Assembly (NCBI GenBank): GCA_965153455.1
Contig: OZ234499.1
Coordinates: 5,439,577-5,503,576, forward strand
Reading direction: 5' to 3'
Length of the DNA stretch: 64,000 nucleotides
From: Sphagnum compactum
Taxonomy: Eukaryota > Bryophyta > Sphagnopsida > Sphagnales
In this document: one piece after another, positions 12,151 to 24,414 of the stretch
Numbering within the stretch: position 1 is the stretch's first letter
How the letters are laid out: the number at the start of each line of letters is the position of its first letter
The notes under the pieces: generated by a model
What the model was told of the DNA's origin: nothing
Seen by the model: only the letters and a program-made list of their open reading frames with translations
The model's database searches: none
Translations under genes and position numbers: made by a program

Positions 12151-13779
12151 AGAAATTTCACAGATATTGTGCCTTCAATAATGTTGTTACTTTTAGTATC
12201 TTTGACATCAAAATGGACCTCAGAAACAATATTTGATTGGGGGGGGAGGGGTACATTACATTTGGTGTGGGGGTCTGTTTGCTAGGTGCCTTATTCTGTT
12301 CCTTCATAATTGAAGATGCAACTGGCAGCTCAGAACCTTCTGACTCCTCTGCTTCTGAATTGTAGTCGCTGCTACATGAAGTGTCGCGCTCACTAGATGC
12401 TGCTGATGTCGACCCCCCTTCCTCTTCCACCACATGACGATGTGGTTTTCCAGCATTTCTAGTGCTCCTCCTCTTGCTTTGGTGTCCAAGTGTTCTCCCA
12501 TCCACCACCTTTTGGGTGGACTTCTTATTTGTCTTCTTCCTCCCTTGCATGGTTGCTGAGTCCATGAAGTGACGACTGCCAAGTGACCAAGTGTTTCCAA
12601 AATACAGCAAAGGAGTAATTAGTTTGGACTAAGACTGTCTCAATAAGCACATGACCACTAACTAGCATACAAACCTAATTTTAAGCTATGCATGTAGTAA
12701 ATGATCACCAGGAACCCTATTTCATGGTAGCACCGAACACATCGATTTCAAACCCTAAACCCTAACCCCATGAAAAATTTAGAATAGATTGGAATTTGGA
12801 GAGTAGCTACAATCTAACACTAGAACAAAGATTATTGAAGCGTGTTCAAACTATTTGCGTATACACAAAACTCACGCACGTAGTCGGACTTCCAAACTTT
12901 TTCATACAGTGCAGGCAATGGAGATTACACGATCCATTACTGAATTCTGTATGGTCCTCTCCATTTATGCATGTGAAGACAAGTCTAAGAAGAACTCACA
13001 ATTCTTGTGTGCTTCCTTCAACTTCTGCAAGTCGTTGTTTGAGTTGAGCAACGCGCCTGTTACGTGCTAAAATGTAGGGGTTTAGCGTTGTTTCTTCGGG
13101 ATCAGCATCCACCGTTCCTGAATCGTGACCCACTGTACCATCAGCATCACTGATGACTGCATTTTCATCACGCTCCATCTGTACCTTACTCAAACAACTA
13201 GCCTTATGTTGGTCTTGCCTTAGAAATGCTAATTGTTATGGTATGCCACAAGCCTCCCCAATGCTTCTACTCTTCCAAGTCTATAAAAGTTGGTTTTCTT
13301 AGAAAGCCTGACAACCTTTGCAATTTGAACTTGAACATGTTGAGCCCACACACAAGCATTTAGTAGCTGCAAATTCCCCAGTGTAGTACAAACCCTCATT
13401 TATTATGGGGTACCTTTTAGAAAGTTGCAACCAGTTTTATTTCTTTACAAGGGTGTGAATAGGAGCCTAACAAGGAGCATGTTTTGCACATTAGGCTGAT
13501 ACTTCTGATTTTTCAGTCTGTAAAGTTCATGCAGTTTGTAGCAGTTTGTAGTTCATCAGTATATGAAATGTGTGAGTTTAGAGCTAGTTCAAAAATCAAT
13601 ACTTGGCAAATAAATTGGAGAAACAGACCGGTTCCGGCAAATGACAAGGATGATTTCAAAGAGCAGTAGTAGCCACCCACCCATGGTGAAAGTTTCTTTC
13701 AATCCTTATTCCCATCTCTTTCTCTGCCTTTCTCCACCATGGTAGCTTCCGTAAGCTTGGAGATTGTTTGGTTATATGA

Positions 13780-14116
13780 GAGAGGCTACTGCTTCTAACT
13801 GCTTCACGGGCTAATGATCTATGTGCTTCTGCATACTCCAACGATAAGGTTAAGCAATTGTGGACCAATGTTGGGCATAAGTACAAACTATTGCAATTCC
13901 TTGAATTCATGAATCATGAGGGCAGGTGATTACTTGCTGGCCAATAAATGATTTAAGCCCCTTGTTGGCATAAGGGTCCTCAAAGATATCTGTTTCAAAT
14001 TTGACCAGAAGAATTCTGGCAACAACATCATCACTCCGTGACACTGGGATGTTCCCGCTTTTCACCTCATATGTCAAGTTGCTGATGAATTGTTTGTACA
14101 TATAGGGCACCATTAC
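13780..14116 (-). pseudogene. Captured glycoside hydrolase family 3 (beta-glucosidase) exons
   Basis: The exon 14116-13934 is bounded by a GATTGCAG acceptor and a CAA|GTAATC donor. It encodes VMVPYMYKQFISNLTYEV, SGNIPVSRSDDVVARILLVK and FEDPYANKGL, closely matching the plant GH3 exo-beta-glucosidase segment that surrounds the S(R/M)xDDAVxRIL motif. A second block at about 13846-13780 gives AHRSLAREAVR, the next conserved GH3 block, and then loses the expected LVLLKNG sequence. Only about 75 codons of a protein that is normally about 600 residues are seen, so this is a fragment. Its position inside the CACTA element suggests capture. Confidence 0.75.
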
Positions 14117-14399
14117 CTGCAATCCACCAGAAATATCTATTAAATACTGCAGAACAAGCACTTAGGTGCAACATCAACTTCAAATAGTGGATGGAACACA
14201 GTAGGAGTCTTAGGTTTGCTGCAGGCTTCATGGGACCAGCAAAACAGAAAACATAGCCACACACTAGTCTGGCAGCTGGGTCAGACCTCAGGCCCTTCTC
14301 AAGCCTTACCAAACATTTCTACAACAATTCTATAAAGCAAGGGACATTACCTCAAAGCAGCAACCAACAATTGTCAAGGAAAATAAACTTTGCAGAAAC

Positions 14400-15430
14400 A
14401 CAAACCTCTACTTTTCCCAACTATCACCCAATATCAAGGTATAATAAACTTTCAACTTTCAGCTGAAAGCATGCCTATTTCTCTTTGTTAAAACAGATAT
14501 TGCTTGTGCCTTGTTGAAGGAAGGTTTAGAACAGGTAGGGTAGCGTGTGCAGCCAAAAAAAGTAGCTTGAGCCAAACCTGCTCAGCTTCATGAATACCCT
14601 TCCTTCTTTGCAACTGCATTTCAGGACCAGGGAGGCAAAAAAAAGGTTGATTAGATTGTTCAGCATGGATTCACAGTATTTGAAGGGGCTCTCAAAGTAT
14701 TGCAATGCATTTAACTAAGTCAAAAGCTCTCTAATTTTCATAAACAGTAGTCAATTAGAATGGCTGATTGTTGCCTCAAACCAAGAGTGCTACCAATTCA
14801 GTACTAAATTTCGTGCTTAATTCTAAAGATGGCAAATGAAGAAAATCCACTGAAATTTAGCTGTCGATATTTCAAAATTTCAAATTTGATAACATGACAG
14901 CAACCAATAGCGGCATGAACGAAGAAGACCAAGCCTAAGAAATGAGAAAAACAAGACCAAAACCAAAACTGAGGAGCAGTTTGAACAACAATGGCTGTTC
15001 ATATGCATGTTCAAGTACCTTCAATAGCAACATGTATGGAATTGAACACCTACCAGAACATCCCCATTGCCTTCATCAGCTCCTAGTAATAGGTGGAGGT
15101 TAAGGTCAAACGTTAGCCAGTGTACTAACATTCTATCAGAAGAAACGTTTGGCAGTAATGGACTAACTCAGCCATCGTGTTGCATGGCTGAACAAAACCT
15201 AAAAGAGAAGGGGAAAACCAAAAACCCAAGAAGAAAGCAAAGCTCAACAAAACCTGAAACAGAAGAAGACCAAACAATCTAAGGAGAAGAGCTACATAAC
15301 TTAAAATCCACACAGCTTGAGAGTCCAAATTTGCAGTTACTTAAAAGATGAGAAAAATCTCTACAACTTCTCTTGCATGCAACTCCAAAAGGGAAATCGT
15401 GTAGTGGGAAATTCGAATAGTGTGCAAGGA
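14400..15430. other. No confident gene
   Basis: Non-coding on both strands as far as I can see. Only shadow-like short frames are present, between the GH3 fragment and the next captured fragment. Confidence 0.4.
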
Positions 15431-15432
15431 TA

Positions 15433-16007
15433 TACCTCTCAACACCTCGTATCTCTTTAGGTCTTCACGAGGCCATAATACTTGCTCAATATATTTAAAG
15501 CACCTCCGTGAATTCACTACAGAACCTGCAAGTTGTTGAAGCCCACCATTTCTTCTCAGATATCCATCTATCTGTGCATGGTCCAAATGAAGAGACAGCT
15601 TCCCAACAGGACAACCCCAACACCCTATGCACAAGGGAAAATTGTGAACATGTCCCCCCATGTCCCCCCAAAAGAAAATAAAACCACCAATTGCCAATTG
15701 CACATATTGTTACCTCCTGCAGGAAGTTCATCATCAAACCAACACGCTCCTAGCAGGAGCAATGAAGTGTCTTGACTCTTTGGAGCACAAACCAAGTGAG
15801 CAGCGAGTCAAGACACTTCATTGCTCCTGGCAGGAGCGTGTGCGAGGGTTGTTGTAACTGTGCTTCCAATGTGTTCAGATAAAGCTGCAAGAGTTGGTTC
15901 ACCTGGTCCTCACTGAATGTAGTCTTGAAACTCTCAACCAAGTACCTAAGCAGCACAATAATGTGCGATCTCACTACAAGATCCCCCCCACCACCACATG
16001 CACACAA
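15433..16007 (-). pseudogene. Captured fragments of an unidentified helical protein
   Basis: The minus-strand block at about 15990-15780 encodes a well-formed amphipathic helical sequence (VLLRYLVESFKTTFSEDQVN, then LLQLYLNTLEAQLQQ and LLPGAMKCLDSLLTW), typical of HEAT/ARM-like repeat proteins. A second block at about 15630-15433 gives YLRRNGGLQQLAGSVVNSRR and CFKYIEQVLWPREDLKRYE, ending at a GAGAG|GTATAT donor-like site. The two may derive from one host gene. The first block is disrupted where an inverted duplication begins (15742-15841). I cannot name the parent gene. Confidence 0.45.
15742..15841. repeat. 37-bp inverted repeat, 26-bp loop
   Basis: Arms 15742-15778 and 15805-15841 are reverse complements at 35 of 37 positions (core AATGAAGTGTCTTGACTC). 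One arm is part of the captured helical coding fragment (codons for GAMKCLDS), so the other looks like a local inverted duplication of that exon sequence. It could fold as a strong hairpin. Confidence 0.85.
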
Positions 16008-16069
16008 AAGGGTTTAAGAAAAAACCACCCACTTTCTTCCAGGTATTGAAATTGGGCTCAGCTCATCAT

Positions 16070-16900
16070 AACAATGGCAAATTATAAAGGAATCATCAGG
16101 GTGTTGTCTTATGTTCTCCACCTTCTTCTTCCAAAATGGAGCACAATCACTTTACACAAAGAGGAAGACATAAAAGAGGAGGAAAATGAGGAGAAGGAGG
16201 AGGAGGAAGAAGAAGAAGAAGAAGAAGAAGATACTGATGAAGTTACTGCAATGAAGAGGCTGAAAAAGCAGCAGACATTACCTTTGATGATGATGAGAAA
16301 AACTCACCACAAGGAATACAAGAGTAGATCTTATTTTAACGAATTCATTGATTGATTCACCATAGCAAGAGGACTGATGGGAACCTACATGAACATCATG
16401 TGTACATAGATCTTGAAAACAGGAAAAAAGGGTGAGAACTGTTTTCAAGCACATGTTCCATGTGATTTTGCTTGCCGAAACTCAACAATCAGCACATTGG
16501 TAAGTCCCCAATCCACCGCGAAGTTGGGAGGCTGCTTCGAGTGCGAAATGCTCCATTCCAGCAGCACAGTAAGGGGCTTCAATGCTGCTGCTTGGACACC
16601 TTTGACATCATCTCTCCTGAAAATTCATAGACAATGTTCCTGGCAAGCAAGAAGGCATATTAGACAGAGACAGACAGCCACCCACCCACCCATCAGCCAC
16701 ACTGTTAATAAACAAAAGCACCAAGAATTCTTCGTCTTCAGAACCCTACACCCTAAAACACAAAAACAAAAAAGAGCAAAAGAAGAAGAAGAAACGCACT
16801 TCATTCACTCACTCACCCCTCGGCACCATTTGAGCAGAACTACTGATGCTACTCAGCCTCATTCATAGACAAGGTCATTCATGAACCCTAAACTGTATCT
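16070..16900. other. No confident gene; GAA/GAG-rich stretch
   Basis: Contains a purine-rich microsatellite-like run at about 16165-16230 (GAGGA/GAAGAAGAA) that creates a poly-Glu open frame on the plus strand. I do not regard that frame as a real gene. Confidence 0.4.
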
Positions 16901-16927
16901 AATTTCACCCTAGCGTGTTCTTTACAT

Positions 16928-18300
16928 CTAGTTTGGAAATATCAGTTCCCCACTCGTTGTCTCCTCTTCATTGTCTCCAGTTGCAGCAGGTGAGGTACCC
17001 AATAGAGTGTGGCTGGATTGCAAATCCACTGATTCACCTGAATCTTTCTTTGAAGCTGTCTTCATTGCCTGATATGCACAACTCTCTTGCATGCTTGGAG
17101 CATGTAATGTCTTCATACAAGAGTTCAAGTGGGTACCTTCGCCAGTAGGTAAGCTGGTTTTTTCTTCATCCTTGTGATCCTTCTGTCTTAGCTAGTTCTT
17201 CCAGCTGTTCTGTAGCATTACAGGTTCCATTTCGAGATACTGGATAGTTCTCATAATCCAACTACTCTACCTCGTTATCTGAGGCAACAAAGGAAGAATT
17301 GGAACATTAAGATGCACATATTCACCCACACCATCAACTGTCACCAGCTCCTTTGCAGGGACCACAAAATTCTCCTGCATAGTTGGAGCATGACTTGGAT
17401 TGAAATTCAGGGACACCTCAGCAGATGTGTCTCCAGAGCTCTCATCTTCTTGTTTCTCAGAAGTTTCCACTAGGTAATCCCCTGCATTGTCTAGCATCTG
17501 CTTTGAAGCAACTGGGTGATTGGTGTCAGCTGCAAAGACCATAGTTTGTCCCTCACAAGGTCTCTGCTCCTTCTAGTTTACCTCAGTTTTAGATCTATCA
17601 TCCCCTGGCATCTCCAGATTCCTCTCAAGGAAGAGCCCCTCAGAGATGTCCAGTGTTCCCACTGACATAACTGTATCACAATTTTCAGCTTCAAGAGATG
17701 TACAAAGTTCATCAAGACAGTTCAGATGTAACCCTTGTCCTTCAATCTCTTCCAACTTTGGCTCTTCTGCAGGAAATGCAGGCTTATGCTGTAGAGTTGG
17801 AGCAGGTCTAGTTTCAAAAAGAGGGGACATGTGGGCAGCAGCAGCAGCCGATTCACCAGCTATGTCCTCTTCCTGCTTACGAAGATTGACTTCTCCCATG
17901 ACAAGTATTGCAACTCTCTCATCTTCTGCCATATCTCTTCTTCCTTTTTGCACAAGGTGTGAGCATATTATCATCTATTTAATTGTACCCACTGCCATTC
18001 ACAGTGAAGAGGATGATAATGATTATGGTACTCACAGGCTGGAAAAGACACAACATTTGTTACGTTGCACGATTTGGTGGAGATTGTCCATGGAACCACA
18101 TTCATACATTTCATTGTCAAGACTCCAGCAGTTTGAAGATTTTATCTGAAAGCTTGCAATTAGGATTTACCTGATTGGATATCTGAGTGCAAGTTAGCAT
18201 TTCCTGGTTTCATAACAGTGTGATGTTGTCCAATTTCGCCACTTACTGTGAAGGAGTTCTGGTCAAGATTTCTTGTCATTCCATCATTATTTGAGGGAAG
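16928..18300 (-). pseudogene. Captured fragments of an acidic internal-repeat protein
   Basis: Minus-strand blocks at 18290-18166, 17974-17580, 17526-17267 and 17128-16928 share a degenerate repeated signature: PAPTLQ, then HAPTMQ, then HAPSMQ, about 430 and 305 nt apart, each preceded by acidic Ser/Glu-rich sequence and often followed by PAEE/PAKE. The joint at 17580 has a GAG|GTAAAC donor and a CTTTGCAG acceptor 58 bp downstream, consistent with a small intron. The upstream end abuts the start of the transposase gene. I do not recognise the protein; it is probably a host fragment carried in the element. Confidence 0.4.
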
Positions 18301-18305
18301 ACATA

Positions 18306-21300
18306 ATGTCAATGCCTTTGGATGACCCAAGAAGGCAAAAAGCAAGGGATGACAAGTTGTGGAAGCGGGAGTTCACATGGGCCACACAACATGGGGTGGA
18401 CAAGATGCGGTGTCCATGCGCCAAATGTGAAGGAACGGGCAGAATGGTTTTACTTACGACAGTTAGAAACCACCTAATCCTAAATGGGAGGCATCCACTA
18501 TTTAGAGTGTGGAAAGGCCCAGGCCCAACTGACCACTCTGATGAAGAGTGGGTTGAAGCAAGCAGGGCAGCAATAAACCCAATGGGAACAGAGGTGGAGG
18601 TGCAGGTAGTGGATGAGGCTGTGAATGTGAACTAACTTTTGGATGACCTATTCCAAATGCCAGAGGAAGAACATGAGGCTGAGAGGGTTGCAAACTTGTC
18701 TTCAGACCATAATGTAGAGGGAATGGAGCTAACAGGCATGGTGCAGAATGCCATGCAGATCATGGAAGAGTTAGCAGCATTGCCTGAAAGCATGCCCGAC
18801 CAGAATAACCATGATAGGGGACAGGGAGGTGTGGACAATCACATGGGACTAGGTGAAACAAGGGCCCCATCAGTAGCAAGTGATGATGACATCTCAACTG
18901 AGGCCAATTATCTACGGGAAGCATGTCAACCTTTGTACAATGGTGCAAGGTGCACGAAGCTAGCATCAACATTACTGTTGATGAATGTTTGCACAGTACA
19001 TGGCGTATCCAACAAGTTCATGGATGAGTTATTAGCACTCCTTCATAAGCACCTACTGCCAAAGGATAACCTTCTGCCACCTAGCATATATGCAGCTAAG
19101 AGCCTTACTAGGAAAGTAGGCCTAGACTACAAGCACATCCATGCATGTGTGAATGGCTGCATTTTATTTCGGAAGCAGTATTCTACATTAGAGGCTTGTC
19201 CAAAGTGCGGGGCTACTTGGTACAAGAAATTTGGCACGTCTTTTGTTCCACAGAAAGTTCTGCGGCACTTCCCCTTAATTCCTCGGTTGCTAGGTATGTA
19301 CCGAGCTCGACAGACATCAGAGATGATGACATGGCATGCTAGAAACAAGAGCACAGATGGGAAAGTTCGCCATGTGCCTGACAGCAAAGCATGGCAACAC
19401 ATTGATAATACATGGCTTGATTTTGCAATTGAACCTAGAAATGTAAGACTAGGTTTGGCCACCGATGGGGTGAACCCTTTTGGGGACAAAAACAATGCTT
19501 GGTCCACTTGGCCAGTATTACTCCTAATCTATAACCTCCCACCATGGCTAGTCACAAAGAAGTTCTTCATGCTCTTATCTATCATAATTCCAGGGCCTGA
19601 GAGTGTTAAGAGTGCAAACTTTGATGTCCTAATAAGTCCTCTAATTGAAGAACTCCAAGAATTATGGGAGGGGGTTAGAGGGCTTGACATACTACAACCT
19701 ATAGGTAGAAGGCAATTTTTAATGAGGGCCATATTGATGTGGACGATTCATGATTTTCCAGGGTATGGCTTAGTTTCTGGATGCCAACATCAGGGTTACA
19801 AAGCATGCCCTCCATGTGGATCAGGGACAACTAGTCGATGGTCAAAGGAGTTGGGAAAGGTAGTGTTTGAAGGAAATCGGAGGTGGCTGAATTGAAATCA
19901 CCCATACAGAATTCATCCCATTGCCCAACATTTTAATGGTCATGAGGAGTTAAGGGGAAGGCCAGATATAATAACCGCTGCTGAGGTGAAAAGACAAGCC
20001 CACGCCACTGAAAAGTGGGTGGCTGCAAGAAATGTGTTGGGGGCAAAAGGGTGTCCATCGAGAAGCAGTGGGATGAAGCGTTTATGTGCATTCTAGGGTC
20101 TGCCATATTGGGAGGTGAGCATGAATTATTCAGCCCACCCACCTCAATTATGTTACATGTTTAGGCCTGTTGAGTTTTGACCTGTTTGCTGATCCAAGGG
20201 TGATCATTGGTTTCACACTTTTTGTTTTCCAATTCACAGCTTTCAGACCCTTTTTCTTTCTTGTGCTTCCTCCCTCATTTGGCTCATCTATGTCACAACC
20301 CCCTCATTTTCAATACAGTGTTACCTTTCAATGCAGTTGCTCGTTGTATATTTAACTACTCTGCTTAGGGACTCTTCAATCAGTCCACTGCCCTTTAGAT
20401 TCAGTTTACTTTTGCACTTGGCTATCCAAGAAGTATTTACCTTCTTATTCATCTTCATGTGAATATCTGGAACACAAAGTGACCAATTCAGACACCTGGT
20501 TGGCTCATGTAATTTTCTGGGATTCAGTGTACTACATGAATCACTGAGTATTTTGGGAGTGTGGAGTTATTGATGAGTCACAATCTGTTATTCCTCACTC
20601 TTATGAGAACTCCCTTATTAGTGCCATTTTCACTCATCAGTCCAATCTTCCACGATTCATTTCATTCCAACTGTATCATTGTTTGTGACTCAAGAAGGCC
20701 TTTTCTTATCAGGATTGATGATGGAAGACCCAAATTAGGGGTTGCCAAAGAAGCCCAAAAATGTCTCGTGTTCTGGCCAGATTTTTCTCCTCCTTTTTGC
20801 TCCAAGGATTCTGCTCTTTTTTCAAGAAATGATGAATTGGTCATGGTAACTTCAAGCAAACAGCTTGTGCATAGAAGTCCATAGAAGAAAATTGTGCTCC
20901 TTGAGGGCCCTGGAGTCCAGGTGAGGTTGAAATGGTGTGGGCCATACTGGTGGCACAGCTGCAGAGCATCTGCTGGTCTTGTCCATGGGTGACCGGCCCT
21001 CTAGATAGTTAACAAAGAAGATGAAGCAATTAAACTTGGGTTCTCAACCTCCTAGGGATGGAGTCAACCTCTGGGACTTTGTGACTCCATCAGTACATTG
21101 ATCATCTCAGAACCTTGATGTGCTGTGAAGCATAATAGGTTAGTCCCTATGTTGCTGGAAATTGGGAAATATGGTTCCTTGTATACACCATTACTGTACC
21201 TCTCCAAAATCATTCTGGGATATTGCAGTTTGGTTTTGCTATATCTATGCATATTGCACATGCCCTTTGCTACGTGCAAGCAACTGGTGGCCATGATGCA

Positions 21301-24300
21301 CTGCTGCATATGCAAATAGAAGTTATTTTCTCAATTGCTTGACAAACCTCTCTATTCCAGGAGTTGAGGTGGGTTAGGATGCAGAAAAATTGTGTGTGAA
21401 TTCAGGCAGGATGCCATCCTGCGTAGTTTACTCAAGTATGACTTTGTCTGAAGATGCAAAGTAACGTGCAGAATTGACTACCACTACATTGAATGTGCAA
21501 CAGCATTCATATTGAGTGAGGGACAGCTTGGATTATGGACCCTTATCACTGCCATTATGACCAGACTGAAATCCATGGTGACTCTTCTGAGAGCCCTTTG
21601 TCTAGACTGACTGTAACACCACTATTCTGTTTGGATTTGTCAGTGTCCAATTGTTCAACACTGGATGATACCATGGATTTCTGATCCAGCTGGTTTCAAC
21701 AACATTAAAAGATGCATCTCATCATGATAGCAAAATGTGTAAAATTTGCATCTTTCTCTTTCAGTTCACGCTCCATCTGTCTCGCCCTCAATTCACCCTC
21801 TAGAATTCTTTTTATTTCATCATTACCTTTCTCACCCTCTTTATGAGATCCTTCTGAGATGTTCTTACTGGTCTTGGCTGCTGTTGCTGTGACATAAATG
21901 TCTGCATCATCTTCGGTCATATCCATAGTCTCCCTTGATTGGTTTTTCTCACTGGACACATTTTTGTTTTGTTGCATGGTCCTCTGAAGCATGTCCGACA
22001 GCCATATCTACATCCACTGGACTATGCTGTGTCATCTGGTCATTATCCAGTTCAGTACTTAAAACTCTTTGGTCATGAAGTGTGCTTTGTAGCATTGGGG
22101 GATCATCGTGGACTTTTATGTCTTCCAAAGCAGATTCAGTCTTTTGGCTCTCATCCTCTAACTCCATGTCTAGGAGATCATCAGCCTCATCCTCTAAGTC
22201 CACCTAGATCTTGTCTTCAAGTGCGATTACCTGTTCTTCATCTTCTTCATCATCAAAGGTTTCAAAAGACGCTGTATCAAAGGGACTGTTTACTGGGACA
22301 ACTGAGGCATGAAGTGGTTCATTTCTGGAATTAGAGATAAGTGTGGAGTCTTGGGGTGGGCAAACATATTTTTGGTCCCTGTTAAAATTTGTCAATTTGT
22401 GAGATTTCAATTATTGGGTGGCATCATTATATGGGTGTTTACATCTTGGTATAGTAGTTCCCAGGCACAAATTGTGTTAATATTACCATTGTTTAACCGA
22501 AATGGTGGTTGCTGCAGCATTTACTCATCAGGCACACGTTAGATGTGATGCACATTGAGAAGAATGTTTGTGAGAGTATGATCAAGTTCATATTTGGATT
22601 GAAGGACACAATCAAGGTTCGACGGGACATGGAAGTGTGTGGAATCCGAGAACATCTATGGTTGAAACGGGATCCTCAAAGGCCGGGCAAGATTTTTAAA
22701 CCTGTTGCCCCCTATGTCCTTAGACCATAAGAGCTCCAAACTTTCATGAATAGGTTAGCCTCTTTGAAAGTGCCAACAGATTATTGCGGCTCATTAGGAA
22801 AACATATCATGGATAAGAAACTTGGGTTAATGAAGAGCCATGATTGGCATTTTTTAATGCAACAATTAATGCCTCTAGCTCTAAGGGGCCTAATGGATGC
22901 TCAGGTACGTTTAAGTTTGATGCGCCTTAGTCGAGTGTATCGTAACATATGTGCAAAGGTTTGGGATCCAATTGACCTACCAACCCTAAGGGAAGATGTA
23001 GCAATCACTCTTAGCATGCTTGAATGGGAATTCCCGGGAGCATTTTTTGATGTGATGTCACATTTAACATTGCACATTGTAGAAGAACTAGACATTTGTG
23101 GCCCAGTTCATACTCGCTGGATGTACCAATGGAACGGGCCATGAAGGTTTTCAAAGGTTATGTTTGTAATAGGTCAAGGCCAGAGGCTTCCATGGCAGAA
23201 GGTTACATTTTGGACGAGACAATTGGGTTTGTCACCAAATATCTACAAGATTTCTGCCATGTTCGACATAGAATCTGGGATGCAGATGAAGAGGAGGGGG
23301 TTTCTGGTGAAGTTGTGGAAGGGGCTGCCACAAAGTTGACTCTGGACCCTGTAACACGAGATGTGGCACATCAATATGTGATGACAAATGTGGCATGTTT
23401 AGCACCGTGGGTTCGGTACACAACCCTTAACCCCTTAAACCCCTGTTGGAAAATTGTAAAGAGGTCATAGATGCATGGGTAAGTTACTTTCTTGTTGAAC
23501 AACTAACTAAAATTAATAAACTTAATGTGAGGCTTGGATATTGGGGGTGCAGCATGTATGAGCAAGAAACAATTCGGATAAGGCAGTTAAGAGCAGAATT
23601 TGAAGCACAATGGCGGATGGGGCATAGAAAAAGAAGCAGGCATGTGGAGTTTCCACCAGAGCTCCAAGAGGTGCAAAACTTGGCAAGTTGGGTTCGTGAA
23701 GCAATTCGGAGCCATATCGCACAAGGGGGCGTGCTTGAAGACCAAGATGCACTCCATCTATCAGTTTTGCCATCCCCTTTTGCTTCAAGGTACACAAGAA
23801 TGAAGGCATATGGAAATCATTACAGAGTTTCTATAAATACCACTGACAACACAAGTGCCACATACGATTCTGGAGTTGCATCAGTTTTCCATCAAGAGCA
23901 GCAGTCAACAGAGGGTACGAGACTTGGGGCGCTTCAATATGTGGGGATATTGAAGGACATAATTTTGCTAGACTATGGCCCTATATCCCAACCAGTAATA
24001 TTGTTCAAATGTGATTGGGTAAGAAATGGATTAGACAGATGGGGGAATCCCACATATAAGCGTGATGATGATGGGTTTTTGTTGGTAAATTTTCGACAAT
24101 TGAAAGCACGGGTTGATGAACCTTATGTATTTCCAGCCTAGGTGCAGCAGGTTTTTTATGCAGATGACCCTAACATGCCAGGATGGAAGGTTGTCCTCCA
24201 CAAAGAACCAAGGTCCAAACGCATCCTAGTATCTGATAGTGATGAAGTTACCATGGTAGACAACTTAATTGGAGTAGATGTGCCTCTGGAATTTCCAGAG

Positions 24301-24414
24301 GTACCAAGGAACATGGCACTTGTTGGTGCAATTGAATTGACTGGAGCTGATGCAATTCTAGCTGCCGAAGAGCTTCAAAGGTCATCTGGTGAGGATGAAG
24401 TTGGCCTTGAATGA
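18306..24414 (+). pseudogene. CACTA TNP2-type transposase, broken
   Basis: Two large exons on the plus strand. Exon 1 is 18306-20114 (603 codons, donor GAG|GTGAGC). It holds a Transpos_assoc-type N-terminus (MRCPCAKCEG) and a Transposase_21 catalytic region with YNGARCTKLAST, a CPKCGATWY zinc-binding pair, LATDGVNPFG, NLPPWL, IIPGPE and HDFPGYG. Exon 2 starts at 22518 (GCTGCAG acceptor) with HTLDVMHIEKNV. It continues into DUF4218-like sequence (RWMY, EGYILDE) and, from about 23446, a DUF4216-like domain (CDWVRNG). In-frame stops lie at 18633-18635, 19893-19895, 20094-20096, 22728-22730 and 24139-24141, and a one-base loss near 23128 shifts the frame in DUF4218. The enzyme would be inactive from this copy, although the reading frame is otherwise long and well conserved. 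Confidence 0.9.
20115..22517. other. Transposase intron holding opposite-strand coding-like fragments
   Basis: This 2.4 kb interval lies between the two transposase exons. On the minus strand, 22410-22204, 22203-21949 and 21992-21705 are open and acidic (FETFDDEEDEEQVIALEDK, DEADDLLDMELEDESQK, EIKRILEGELRARQMEREL). This resembles the composition of the captured protein at 16.9-18.3 kb. No function recognised. The rest (20.1-21.7 kb) shows no supported gene. Confidence 0.4.

Larger units (their letters stand above)
6313..13178 (-). pseudogene. CACTA accessory gene with Transposase_24-like (Ptta/En/Spm) domain
   Basis: Exon-like blocks on the minus strand suggest one long gene. Exon 1 is 13178-13000 (ATG, ending ARNRRVAQLKQRLAEVEG, donor GTGAGT). 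Exon 2 starts near 12560 (RRSTRNAGKP, acidic Ser-rich) and joins exon 1 in phase through a CAG acceptor. A large block at about 9970-8968 carries a Cys-rich segment, then the KERKEK region and the end of a Transposase_24-type domain (RRYMKGERARLKRRYA, then WEKLVTYWQ and a short SEHM stretch). Further blocks at 7309-6716 (coiled coil followed by repeated PNYVLVGDD/PNYVLIGED) and 6519-6313 follow. The exon 3/4 joint does not fit a clean donor in phase, and intron-size gaps (about 2.3 kb and 1.6 kb) remain unexplained, so I call it a decayed or incompletely resolved gene. In known CACTA elements this protein binds subterminal repeats. Confidence 0.6.

Noticed and set aside
16074-16355. Poly-Glu open frame
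   Set aside because: Created by a GAA/GAG microsatellite; nothing conserved around it.
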